64,000 nucleotides of DNA from Thermothelomyces thermophilus ATCC 42464 (taxonomy: Eukaryota; Ascomycota; Sordariomycetes; Sordariales; Chaetomiaceae), in NCBI RefSeq assembly GCF_000226095.1, contig NC_016472.1:496001-560000 (forward strand), given 5' to 3'. Of this stretch, positions 19,924-30,850 are shown one piece after another. The translations under genes were made by a program, and so were the position numbers. The stretch's first letter is position 1, and each line of letters begins with the position of its first letter. The notes under the pieces were generated by a model. The model was not told the origin of the DNA. It did no database searches and saw only the letters and a program-made list of their open reading frames with translations.

Positions 19924-20390
19924 TATAATAGTAGTAACAAGAGCTAGCGTTAGAATAATTATAATATTTACTAAAAGAATGTCCTACTAGAGCTAACTAT
20001 ATATATATTCTATAGGGTACCTTATAAAGCTTACTAACTACGATATCGCTATATTTAATCAGCTTAAACGATCTTAATATAACTAGTAAAGCGCTAGAAA
20101 ACTACAAAACTAGTATAAAATCAATCGAATAGGGATAATAAGAACACTTATAGTTTAGAAGCTTTAACATACTTACACTTTTAAGGTATTATAAGAGTAA
20201 GAGTCGACCTATTAGCAGTTATAGTATTTATAATAGGCATATCTAACAAGTTATCTATTAATTCAAGCATAGAAAGCGTTATCTTATTATTACTATAATT
20301 AAAACTAGTAATACTATCACTACTATAGTTATAATAGCTATATTTAATCTATAGCTTTAAAGGAATCGCTCTACTATACTCGACTCTTTT
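19924..20390. other. Unidentified RIPed DNA right of element 3
   Basis: This AT-rich stretch is the continuation of 11731-12291 interrupted by element 3. Several stops occur in all frames and no family was recognised. Confidence 0.4.
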
Positions 20391-20517
20391 AGACTTCCGA
20401 ATATAGAAGGCAGGCCCCTAAAGGAGCTATCAAGGTAAGAGCAACAAAGGATATAACACCAAGAGCAGTATCACCACAAAGCGTAGTTAAACGACTACCA
20501 CGTTCAACTAGGGGGTG

Positions 20518-20652
20518 TGTCGGAAGCTGTAGAGCTTCTAAACGTACTAGCCACGTGTTTGCCACAGCTATATAAGGCTGTTTAACGTATTGGCCAGCTC
20601 CTTTGTCTATAAATATCAGTCGTTTTGTCTCCTTTGTAGATAGTTTCAACAA
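20518..20652 (+). repeat. LTR-like sequence at the edge of the RIP island
   Basis: A GGGGGTG run is followed by TGTCGGAAGC, two TATA-like boxes (CTATATAAGG near 20569 and CTATAAATA near 20608) and an end in TTTCAACA. This resembles a short copia-type LTR with a purine tract. A minus-strand frame (20652-20389) runs through it but is probably not a gene. No partner LTR is in the window. Confidence 0.4.
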
Positions 20653-22302
20653 GGCACTCTTTCCTTCGTATAGCCACCCACTACAAACACTGCTTTCAAC
20701 GCTCCCGGAAGCTCATCACTGCGTTCGGCATCGACTAACTATGCTCTGTACTTGAGTACCTTAGTTTTCACCTTCCCAATCTGCTCTTGTGCCTGGTCCC
20801 CATTGAGTCGAGTAGAGTAGACCGTGACCTGGAAGGAACGAAGGTCATTCTCCGATCAAATTTCTGCCACGACACTCGACTTCCTGGTTTGCAGGTGGCC
20901 AACACGTTTGACGGTTCGACAGGCCCAACTGCTCTCTGCCGGTGAAAATTCAAGGTTTCGCATTAAACTATGTTATAGCTATTTCATCCTCATTTTCGTT
21001 CTTCCCTTTTTCTCCCTTTGTGAACTTTTCTTCTGATCATTCATGCGGAGATAAATTGCGCGGGTCATTAATTCCGCCGATTCTAGGCAGTAGTTGATAC
21101 ATCTGCTATCTGGAAGTCCAAGAGTCCGCGAGTCTATTGATCGCTCTTTTTCTTGCCTGTCAAAGAGCCAAGTCCCCCAAGTTTGAGGTGCAATACTTGC
21201 TCTGGAGAAGGAAGGCGATGGCTCACTGTATCGGGCGGCCAATAGGATGATTGCGACTTCATTGCAAGATTTCAAGACCAAGAACCGGCCGCGGGTGGGA
21301 GCGAGGGGAGCGGAAGGGGGGAGGGAGGGAGCAGGGGGAAGGGGTTATGGTATGAAGTAGATTCTGCAGGTACTGCATTCTGGAAACCTCATCAGCTGCA
21401 CTTGTTGCTCAATTTCCACGATGTCTGCGATGCTTTTCTTCCCGGAGGGGCCAAGATAGGCAACGGGGACAAGCTGTCGTTCTTGAATGGCTCAATTTCA
21501 GATTTGGGCACCACAAGCTCCTGAGCAGGCAGTCAACACCCTAGGTCATCGAGTACGCCATCAGGGGTGGAAAAGAGAGAAGGAAAGAGTAAGGGACAAA
21601 AAACAACAAAAGAAGAAAGGATGGAAAGGGAAACAGATATTGAAGTTCAATCACTAGATCTCTGTGACTGAACACTCCCGATGTTCAAAGCTACGCCAGG
21701 TCATATAAGTATTATACGAGGTAAATAAATACACAGGGACCCACAAGCTGGGTGGGAAAGCTTCTGGGACAATATACATGTGTAGGCAGGAGGTTGTCAA
21801 GCGAGGGTTGAGAGTTGCCCGAGGGCCAAGTTTTATCGGGGTAAACCAGCTGTTAACGCCGACGAGACGGCTTCGCCGCTGGCTTGGCGCGTAGATATCC
21901 GTCATTGAGGGACCACCATCGGGGTTTGGAGGAGTGGATTATTGGGGCTCTCTACACAATCTCAATATTCCAAGTCATCTACCGAGACCGAATCGTGACA
22001 ATGTCCGAAACCTGCAAGCCGCATCTCGAGATTGGCCTGTCTTAAAGGCGAACGGAAACGGACTCAGCGTGACTCGGTGACTTACACCAACCAGCCCTCG
22101 GCCAGATCTTGGGAGTCAAGATGCGGCGGCCAACTCGGTTCCGCATGTCGGGACAGAGTATAAGAAGCGAGGCAGGTTCCCGAACCGGGAGCGAAACAAT
22201 TGTGTCTGCACAACCGAGCCAAGTCTCGCGACGCTACTCAAGACCCTTCATACACTGCTCTCGGCAAGTTCGGACGACTCGTAAACGCAAAGGACCAAGA
22301 CC
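20653..22302. other. Intergenic: transition from RIP island to gene-rich DNA
   Basis: Base composition returns to about 50% GC. No conserved coding region was found on either strand. It contains a purine-only G-rich tract at 21297-21344. The last few hundred bases should hold the promoter of the SDR gene. Confidence 0.6.
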
Positions 22303-23371
22303 ATGTCTCTGAGGCCAGTCTTCCTCATCACGGGCGCCTCCTCGGGCTTCGGCGAGGCCATCGCGCACGAGGCTCTCTCGCGTGGGCACCACGTCATCGC
22401 CACGGCGCGCAACGCCGCCAGGTTGAGCGCTCTGCGGTCGGCGGGGGCGACCGTGTTCGACCTGGACGTGACGAGCGACGACGCGACGCTGGCGGACATC
22501 TTTGCCAAAGCGCACGCCGTCCACGGGCGCATCACGCACGTTGTCAACTGCGCGGGGTACCTCCTGGAAGGAGCTGTTGAGGAGGCCAGGTACGCCCTTT
22601 CCCCGTTTCCTCGTCTTTGTCCTTCTTCCTTTCTTTTACCCTCGGGGAGGGCGGAGGCTGATGATGGTATGGTATGTCCAAAGCGCCAAGGAAGTGTTCG
22701 ACCTCTTCAACACCAACGTGCTCGAGACATGCAACATCGCCCGGGCTGCGGCGCCGTACCTGCGCGAGTCGGCCGGGACGCCGGGGCAGACGGCGGCGCT
22801 GGCGACTTTTGGCTCTCTAGGAAGCTGGTGGTTGGGGGCGGCGGTAGCCCATTGTAAGTTCTCGGTTCCGGACCGGTAATGGGCTGGATAAAGGCACTCC
22901 CATGGCTTCTATGCTAACCGGGCGTCGCGCCATCGTGTTACAGACTGCAGCACCAAGTTTGCCGTGAGTGGGCTGACCGAGGGCCTTGCGGAGGAGCTGC
23001 GACCGTTTGGGGTGGACGTCTACTGCTTTGAGCCGGGATACACGCGCACAGGGTTCTTGAAGAACGGGGCGGCCGACGGCGGGGACCACCGGATCAAGAC
23101 GGCGCGCCGGATGGATGTATATCACGAAACCGAGGCGGAGAAGATGCGCGGCGCCATGGACGCCTACAACGGAAAGCAGCCCGGCGATGTTGTAAAATGC
23201 GCGCACGTCATCGTCGACGTCTTGACCAAGGAAGGCGTTGCCAAGGGAAGAGAGGTGCAAGTGAGGGTCGTCCTCGGGTCCGACACCATTGAGGCGGTGC
23301 GAGCCAAGTGCAATGACACACTGAAGCTGGTCGAGGAGTGGGAGGACATTTCCAGGTCGGTTATGCACTGA
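22303..23371 (+). CDS. Short-chain dehydrogenase/reductase (classical SDR)
   Basis: The gene has three exons: 22303-22589, 22684-22853 and 22944-23371 (294 residues). Both introns (94 and 90 nt) have GT/AG ends and CTGAT/CTAAC branch points, and joining them restores one frame. The cofactor-binding motif TGASSGFG is at residues 10-17 and an NCAG motif lies near 85. The catalytic YCSTK spans the second splice site, and the sequence then continues into the usual PG-type loop (EPGYTRTGF). Family knowledge gives NAD(P)-dependent oxidation or reduction of an alcohol or carbonyl. The substrate cannot be told from sequence. It resembles the 17-beta-hydroxysteroid-dehydrogenase-like fungal SDRs. It is the first gene right of the transposon nest. 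Confidence 0.9.
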
Positions 23372-24058
23372 GACATGAGGCTATGCTGGTTGTTTCGGGC
23401 TTCGCTGTGCCTGAGGCGGGTGTGGCATCCCATATCGTTAGCCCCTACCTCATAGCCAAGCAGCCAAGAGCCAAGCGAAGGCCAAGCTTTCCTCCTCCGG
23501 ACTTGGCACCTTCCCAGCGTAACCACCTCGGTCTCGCTAACCGGCGCCGGTTTCCCGGTTTATATCCTCGCTCTCAGATGCAAAGAACAATAGACGTCAC
23601 CTTTTTCCATTTCCTCCTCCTGTAATGAACCAATGAATGATTTGCAATCTACTGCCCCCCCCAATTCACCCGGCCGATGTTTCAGTTGGCGACTTCTCAG
23701 CGACCGTTTGGCAGGGGCTTGGCATCCCAACGCACCCATTCTGCGTTCTCGCATCAGCCCCACCTTCCCAGTTAGGATCCAGTGCGTGCGCATGCAAAGA
23801 GGGCAGTGCACGGGAATACTCCGTGCTTGTATGTACTGACATCAGCTGAGAAGCTTGGGGGTCAAGGCCGGCTCGGGTCTCGGCCTTTCAGTACTTAGCT
23901 ACCTAGGTACCTATCAATTAAATTCCCAAATCCCTCAACTGTTCAAGTGCATTGTCGACCCCATGACTCCAAGCGCCTTCCTTCCTTAACTCCGGTCTGC
24001 GGCTTCGCAAACAAGAAAGAAGGGCTCCCGCTCCCGTTCCAGAGGATCCGGACTCGAA
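23372..24058. other. Intergenic between SDR and IQ-motif genes
   Basis: No gene was seen. It contains the SDR 3' region, a C-rich run near 23655 and a CTACCTAGGTACCTA palindromic simple sequence near 23900. It should hold the promoter of the next gene. Confidence 0.6.
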
Positions 24059-26359
24059 ATGGACACGAGTAACCCCGCCACCGACGTCGAGCACCCGGGC
24101 ACGGCGTCACTGGTCCCGCCATCGTCGCAGGACCCTCCGGGCCAGAGACCGGCAGGGCCAGACGCCGAGCGCCGGGGGTCGCAAGGGTCCATCAGCTCGA
24201 CACGCTCGTCGCGGAGCCATCAGGAATACCTGGACTCGCTGACCGTGCCCAGCAAAGAGCAGATTTCCCGCATCGCCGAGAAGCAGGCCGAGCGCGAGGC
24301 CGAGCACAAGCGCGCCCACCGCCACAAGCAGCACCAGAGCATCGATGCCGTCCTGGCACCGGCCATTCCGGCCGAACCGCAGCCTGAACAGTCCCACCGT
24401 ATCCCCCTCGCCAACCGCTTCGGTTTCAACTTTGGCTGTCGCCCCAGCCTCAGCGACGACGGTCTTCGCACCCACGCCGCAACCGTCATCCAGCGGACAT
24501 ACCGTGGCTATCGCGCCCGCCGCGAGGTTAAGGGACTATGCATCAACGCCTCCACTCGTTGGGTCCATGCCGTACGCGAGGCCCAATGGAGAGAATTGAC
24601 CACACCCCATGCAAGGTCCGACCTCGTCGGCGACGGCTCCGAGGGCCCCGAGCGGCCAGCGGCCGGAAGGCGGTCATCCACCGCCCGCCAGAACTGGAAG
24701 AAGGTCTCCGCCATTGCCCGGCATGCCGGGGGCGACTTGGATGACGATTCATCTTCGACCAGCAGCTCCTCCTCCTCCTCCTCCTCTTCCTCGTCCTCGT
24801 CCGACTCCGGTGCCGGCCGCCACAAGAAATCCGAGGAGCTCAAGAAGGCGGAACGCAAGCGAAAGAAGGAGGCCAAAGCTCGCCGCAAGCAGGAAGCCAG
24901 GATGATGGGCTTGCAATACTTCCTCGAGATGGTCGACCTCAAGCATCGCTACGGCGCCAACCTGCGTGTGTACCACGAAGTATGGAAGCGCGCCGACACC
25001 AACGAGAATTTCTTCTATTGGCTCGACTACGGCGAGGGAAAGGACCTCGACATCGAAGCCTGCCCGCGCGAGGTCCTCGAACGCGAACAGGTCCGCTACC
25101 TCTCGCGCGAAGAGCGCCAGTACTACCTCGTCAAGGTCGACGACGAAGGCCGCCTTTGCTGGGCCAAGAACGGCGCGCGCATCGATACAACCGAGAAGTG
25201 GAAGGACTCGATCCACGGCATCGTGCCCTGCGACGACCCTACCCCTCCCTACAAGCCTCCCTCGGAAAACCAAACCGCCTTTCTCGGCGCCACGACCACC
25301 AACTCCTCCCTATCCTCCCGGCCCTCCACCGCCTCCTCCTCATTGTCAGCATCAACATCCTCCTCCTCCTCCTCCTCTTCCTCCTCCGCCGACTCCTCCA
25401 TTGCCTCGGCGAACGCAAATCGTTACGCCTGCTCCACAACCTCCCTTTCCCCCAAGAAAAAGATCTCTCATCACCTCTCTGGCGCCACCATCTTCAACAA
25501 GCTCCTCCGCAAGACCGTCCGCAAAAACACCTGGATCTTTGTCGCCGACACCTCATTCCGCCTTTACGTCGGCATCAAGAACAGCGGCGCCTTCCAGCAC
25601 TCGTCCTTTCTCCAGGGCAGCCGCATCTCCGCCGCCGGCCTGATCCGCATCAAGGACGGCCGCCTGACCAGCCTCTCCCCGCTGTCGGGCCATTACCGGC
25701 CGCCCGCGAGCAACTTCCGCGCCTTCGTCAAGTCCCTCAAGGAGGCCGGCGTCGATATGAGCCACGTGAGGGTCAGCAAGAGCTACGCCGTGCTCGTCGG
25801 CCTCGAGATGTATGTCAAGGCGCGCAAAAAGGCCGGCGGCGCCATCGAGCGGGTCAAGAAGCACGGCCACATGCTCGCACACGGGCACCTGCACGTGCAC
25901 GACGGGGAGAAGGCGGCCGGGGAGGACGGGCTGGTTGTGCCCGCGCCGGCCAAGGCCGCCGAACGGGGCGTGGAGCAACCTGCGAGGGAGAAAGAAGAGG
26001 CGGAAGATACGAAGGCGGAAGATACGAAGGAAGATACGAAGGCGGAAGATACGAAGGAAGATACGAAGGCGGAAGATACGAAGGAAGATACGAAGGCGGA
26101 AGATACGAAGGAAGATACGAAGGCGGAAGATGTGGCGGTGGCGGCGGCAGATGGCGACCGAGAAGAGGAACGACGGCGACGCGAAGAAGAAGACAGGATG
26201 CGCGGGGAGAACGAGCTCGCCGTCGAGGTCATGCAGGAGCTCAACCTCGGCGACGGGCTGACCGAGCCCAAGGGGCAGAAGGGCGGCGGGGACGCCGAGG
26301 AACAGGGTGCCACGGCCGCGGCCGGCCCCGCTCCTCCTTCTTCTTCTCCTTCTCACTAA
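24059..26359 (+). CDS. IQ calmodulin-binding motif protein
   Basis: This is a single-exon gene of 766 residues. An IQ motif (IQxxxRGxxxR) at 144-154 predicts calmodulin or myosin-light-chain binding. A Ser-run (about 237-253) and a Lys/Arg/Glu-rich segment (257-285) follow. A conserved region from about 285 to 400, rich in Trp, Tyr and acidic residues, is followed by a second Ser-rich linker and a second conserved domain at about 465-590. The tail holds KAEDTKEDT repeats encoded by 27-bp units (26000-26130), then an acidic end. I know such proteins only as conserved in filamentous ascomycetes, without assigned function. The repeat number is probably variable between strains. Confidence 0.85.
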   Translation: MDTSNPATDVEHPGTASLVPPSSQDPPGQRPAGPDAERRGSQGSISSTRSSRSHQEYLDSLTVPSKEQISRIAEKQAEREAEHKRAHRHKQHQSIDAVLAPAIPAEPQPEQSHRIPLANRFGFNFGCRPSLSDDGLRTHAATVIQRTYRGYRARREVKGLCINASTRWVHAVREAQWRELTTPHARSDLVGDGSEGPERPAAGRRSSTARQNWKKVSAIARHAGGDLDDDSSSTSSSSSSSSSSSSSSDSGAGRHKKSEELKKAERKRKKEAKARRKQEARMMGLQYFLEMVDLKHRYGANLRVYHEVWKRADTNENFFYWLDYGEGKDLDIEACPREVLEREQVRYLSREERQYYLVKVDDEGRLCWAKNGARIDTTEKWKDSIHGIVPCDDPTPPYKPPSENQTAFLGATTTNSSLSSRPSTASSSLSASTSSSSSSSSSSADSSIASANANRYACSTTSLSPKKKISHHLSGATIFNKLLRKTVRKNTWIFVADTSFRLYVGIKNSGAFQHSSFLQGSRISAAGLIRIKDGRLTSLSPLSGHYRPPASNFRAFVKSLKEAGVDMSHVRVSKSYAVLVGLEMYVKARKKAGGAIERVKKHGHMLAHGHLHVHDGEKAAGEDGLVVPAPAKAAERGVEQPAREKEEAEDTKAEDTKEDTKAEDTKEDTKAEDTKEDTKAEDTKEDTKAEDVAVAAADGDREEERRRREEEDRMRGENELAVEVMQELNLGDGLTEPKGQKGGGDAEEQGATAAAGPAPPSSSPSH
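26000..26130 (+). repeat. 27-bp coding minisatellite in the IQ-motif gene
   Basis: About four units alternate KAEDT (15 bp) and KEDT (12 bp). Each unit length is a multiple of three, so changes in copy number keep the frame. Confidence 0.85.
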
Positions 26360-27110
26360 TCTCACTAATCACTTGCTTTTTTTTATGACGGTTATGACGC
26401 TAATGACACTCACGACGCTGGAACCGGAGCAGGGAAGGGAAGGCTACTGCAGAGATGGGACGACAACCCGGTAGACGGACTTTGCCTGGCGGTGGACAGA
26501 CATTTGATAATGCGCGTAGAGTGTTGCTGCTGCTACTCTCAATATGCTTGGCAAAACTATGAACTCTTTCTTGAGTTAATTGCAATTTAGAATCTACTCA
26601 CCGTCTGGAACGAGGCGCCTCTGGTCTGTCTCACGGCTCGTCATAAAACCAAGATGGCTCCGATACCAGAAGGAATACAAAGTACAAACCCATATCGAGG
26701 CACTGTTTTCAGCCGCCGTCTAATGAGACTGGGGCTAGGCACACGTGTGCCACGTCTTGAGTCAGTTCTTCTTCACGCCAAGTCTCTGTAAACACAAACA
26801 TGCCCAAACCTCATCAGTGGTAAGCCATCATTAGATCACTCTCGTATAATGTGGTCCGGCTCAGAACAGCAAAATGTAGAAAGATAAAACACATAAGAAG
26901 AGGGGAAGTGTCCGTTTAAGAGAAAAGAGGCTCTTACTTCTCCCAGAGTTAGCCTGGAAGAGTGTTGGATCAAGCAACCGAGATAAAAAAAAAAAAAAAG
27001 GTACGTAACCAGCTCTATCTAAACCAAGGTGGAGCTAGCAGCTTCATGTTGACTGATATGTTGTCATATTATTAACCATCAAAATAGCTTGGATCCTTTA
27101 AACCACAGGC
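26360..27110. other. Intergenic between convergent IQ-motif and NF-X1 genes
   Basis: Both neighbours end here, so it should hold two terminators and no promoter. It contains an A15 run near 26985. No gene was seen. Confidence 0.6.
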
Positions 27111-30100
27111 TCAGGATCCTAGAACTGCTTCCTCTTCCTTGATGTGCTCCGTCTTGGTAGCGTCCGTCTCTGCCTTGGTGTCCTCTATCTTGGTATCCTC
27201 CATCTTGTTCTCCTCTACCTCGAGTCCGTCCCCTCCCTCCCTCTCCTCTCCCGTTTCGACAATACCATCCATGTTGCCGATTGAGACCCCATCGCCAGCG
27301 GTATCGACGATCTCAGATCCGTTGCTGCTCCCAGCTTCTCCTCCCTGCTCCTCTTTCTCCTTCTCAACCGCAGCCAGCCAGTCCTCTTCCACAGGCGCGG
27401 TAGCTTCCTTCTTTTTCCTCGCTTCCAGCCTCCTCAACGCCACGAATGCGCTCGGGGCCCGCTGCTCAGCAGCTGTAGCCTCCGCGGGCGCCTTGCTCGC
27501 TATTTTCCGCCATGAACCACGACTGGCAACCGCGCTCCAACCCCCACTGTTAGCAGCACCTGTGTCTTTTTCCCTGCGGGTAATGGCCCCCGACGCATCG
27601 ACGTGGCACAATGCCACCGTGCCTACAAGCCTCTGCTGCGATACGACCTTCTTTGCGGCTTCGGATTTGAGCTTGTTCAGGACAGCTTCAACGGCTTGCG
27701 GGGTCGAAGCAAGCGAGGTGGCAACAGCTGCCGCCGTCAGGTTAGGCGTAGCCTTGATGACAATCTCGTCCGTCGAGGGAAGGAAACTTGTCGTGAAGCT
27801 TAGGGCTGGGCCAAAGCGGGAGGCGGCCGCTAACTCGGGCGAAAGAGCGGCTTCTAGCTCGTCAATGGTTAGGCCAAACCGGGGGTCTTTGAGCAGCAGC
27901 GCGTTGAAGGAGGGTGGCTGCGGTTTCTGAGCGGGTGTAGCCTGTGCGGATTTCACAGTGGATGTGCCGGTGCCGAGCTTCGCCGCTGTGTTGGCTATTC
28001 GGATGCATTGCGCCAGCGTTTTCTGCGGGGCGGAAACAAACCGCGGGGTCTTAAAGACACACACATGCCGATGTGGTTCCGGATCTTGACTCTCTGTTTC
28101 TAGGCCAAAATCTTCGGCAAGAGCATGTATGAACGCGCGCTGGTGGGACGGCATAGGTTTGAATCTGATTCGCTTCTCCTCTGGGTCGGCAGCAAAAAGG
28201 CGGAGCTGACGTTCTTGCTCCTGTGCCCAACTGACGTTCTCCCGAAACCGTCGGAGAGTGGTGTCAGAATAGGGAATATGGTCGTCGGTATGCGTTGCGG
28301 GATCTATATTCAAGGCTTCGGCTAACTTGCGGTTGCGTTGAAGCCGCAGGCATTCGTCGTCGCATTTGAGAGTAGACTCTTTCGTGGGGAACGGGTTAAG
28401 TAGCGTAGCCTGGCATCGAACCTCCTGCTTCCGGTGCTGACAAGGGCAGGTAATGAACGTTTTGGATTGACACGGCTTGTCCTCCATGCAGGGATACGGC
28501 GCGTGGCACTGGTCGGCGCATGTATGCTCACACGATTTCCGGACCTTACCACACGGCTGAGAGCAATGTGACCCGGAGATTCCAGCGTCCTCGCATTCAC
28601 CGGGCTTGTGACAGGATTTTCCGCATTCATGAATCCCGCACTTGAGCTTTTTTCCGCATGGAAGGCCACACCTTCCTTCCTCGAACCAGCAGGGCTGATT
28701 CTTCAGCACCTTCTTGCCACAGATGCAGGGTTTCTCCATCAAGAAGGGACATCTTGGACAAGATGCGTCGTCAGGATGGCATTGGTGCTCGACCGACGGA
28801 TGACCACACGGGCGTGGTCTTGTGCAGAGGAATCGACACTCGGGGGGCCGTGTCCCGCATGGTTGGGGCGGCTGAAGCACAGTTCGTCCGCAGGCACAGC
28901 TGATCTCATCGAAGATGGCCTCCGGACACGACATGCAGGGCCCTTTGTGGCAGAGCTGCTGGCACGTGTGCTTCCCGCACTTGAGCCGGCGGCCACACAC
29001 CTGCAAGCAGATATGCTCAGGTTCGTAATTCTCGTTGACACTCCTCTTTTGTTTCCGCCGCTCAGCCGCCGCCTTCTCGCCAGGGCAACAGTGCTCTCCA
29101 CACTCGTGTCGCCCACAGTTGAGCTGGGCTCTACAGATGCGGAAACACAAGGGATGGGAGACGTTGCCTTGGTGGCAAACAGACCGGACCGTTGTCCTTC
29201 CGCATCGGCACGAGATGTCGGCGTACTGAGTACAGGGCGCGCAGGGGCCAATATGGCATTCGTCCGGGCATAGATGGCCGCAGGCCAGAACCTTATTGCA
29301 TGGCTTCTTGCAGTGTGGGACAGGGTCCTGACATGATTTCCTTGGTTCCAAGGGCATCGAGTCGAGCGAGGTCTTGCCGCATGGGCAGTGGGTGACCACA
29401 TCAGGAGACAAAGGGCAATGAGCGGCGCCTTCATCTTGAACGTGACAGGGCTTCTGGCAGGTATGGTGTCCGCAGTCGAATGGCCTGCCACAGACATTGT
29501 CACATTGGAACGATCCTTCGAACCAAGCGTCTGAGGTATGCTCTTCGCCGCTAGGTGTTGACCGTGGTGTGACTTGACCATAGTTGAAAGATTCCAGGAT
29601 ATCGTTGCGCTGGCTGCAGGATATCTCTCGCGATTCCTTTCCGCAATAGCAGGTAGCCCACACAGGTACCTCACAGGAACCACACAGCCCGGCATGGCAC
29701 GTCTGTGTGCAGTAGTGCTCTCCGCACGGAAGCAGATCGCCGCAGGGTTCCCCGCAGCTCCAACCCTTTGCGTAGTCCGTCTCGCTGCACCGCTTGGTGA
29801 ACGTATTCTTGCCGCAGAAGCAAGTCTGAGTCGGGCCCATAAGTGTGCAAGGCGGGCAAGGCCCTGCGTGACACATCAAGGAGCATTGGTGCGGACATGT
29901 GGCCCGAGGCTTCGAACATGTCTGTCCGCATGTGTGGGGAGGAAGACCAGCAATGGGTTTTGGGTCGACGTCCTTGCCGCACCAACAACGATAGGGCCCA
30001 GGCTCCTCGTGTAACGTCGAGTTGCAACCTGGACACCGCCAGCCCTCTGGCTGATTTGGGCCCGGGTTTTCTCGCCGCTCCTTCATTTGGTTCGTGTGCC

Positions 30101-30850
30101 ATTTCTTCACACAGTGGAGGTGGGTCACAGTCCAGCAGACTGAGCAGGACCACACCTTGGAGTTTCGCAGCACTTCGTTTGTGCATATGACACACTCGTA
30201 CTGACGGTGGTCAATGTCTTCGTGAATCCGTGTTGGCAGGTCCTCTGCTGTGGACTTGGGCAAAACCTGCGACGCAGTTTCGGGCCTCCGTCGTACAGCT
30301 GATTGCGGTTGATCGGAACTATGACGTACATGAGTATAATCCCGCCGGGAAGGCGTGGAGAAACTCACCCCAAGGAAGAAATAGAAACGGGTTGACCAGG
30401 AACAAACTCGGGAGCAGCGGCGCTAAGCCCAGGCCCAGACGGACCGCTGCCCCCGGAGCCTGGCACGGGGTGTGGCCCTCGCCCGCCCCGATGCGATACC
30501 ACGATCGAACGTTGACCGGTCCCACGTCTCCCTCCGCCGCGCCTCCCCCTTCCACCGCTTCCCCTCCCTGGCTGGGGATCTAAGCGTGGAGCCACATCTA
30601 CAGCCTGACTGGCGGTAGCGACTGGCTCACGAGAACTCACGGCCGGCTCTGGCTGTGCTGGCTGTGCTGGCTGTACAGGCTGACTTCCCTCGGCCGGAGG
30701 ATCTGATCGCCTTGGTCCATGCTGACGGCCTCTTCTGAACCGACTTCCGCGCCACCCTCTTCCTCGATGAGAGCCTCTCTGCGAGGTGGCCGTTGGTGGC
30801 ACCTCGGTCATAGTTGTTGTGATTGGTGTCAGAATGCCCAACTCGGTCAT
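27111..30850 (-). CDS. NF-X1-type zinc-finger protein (Fap1/NFX1 family)
   Basis: There are two exons, 30850-30369 and 30318-27111, giving 1229 residues. The 50-nt intron has a GTGAGT donor, and joining restores frame; without it the long frame has no ATG. An alternative ATG is at 30811. The N-terminus is Gly/Arg-rich (RGG-like). A RING/PHD-type C4HC3 finger lies at about 203-259. Next come many NF-X1 fingers of the form CGxHxC...CHxGxC to about 800, and an R3H single-stranded nucleic-acid-binding domain near 865-930. The Ala/Lys/Glu-rich tail is probably disordered. Family members are nuclear regulators or E3 ligases; yeast Fap1 binds FKBP12 and affects rapamycin response. A role here is inferred. 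Confidence 0.9.

Noticed and set aside
20389-20652. 87-codon minus-strand frame
   Set aside because: It runs through an LTR-like sequence with TATA boxes. Similar frames are often annotated by mistake from fungal LTRs.
24982-26388. 468-codon plus-strand frame inside the IQ-motif gene
   Set aside because: It is the +1 shadow of the IQ gene, Arg-rich and without any domain.
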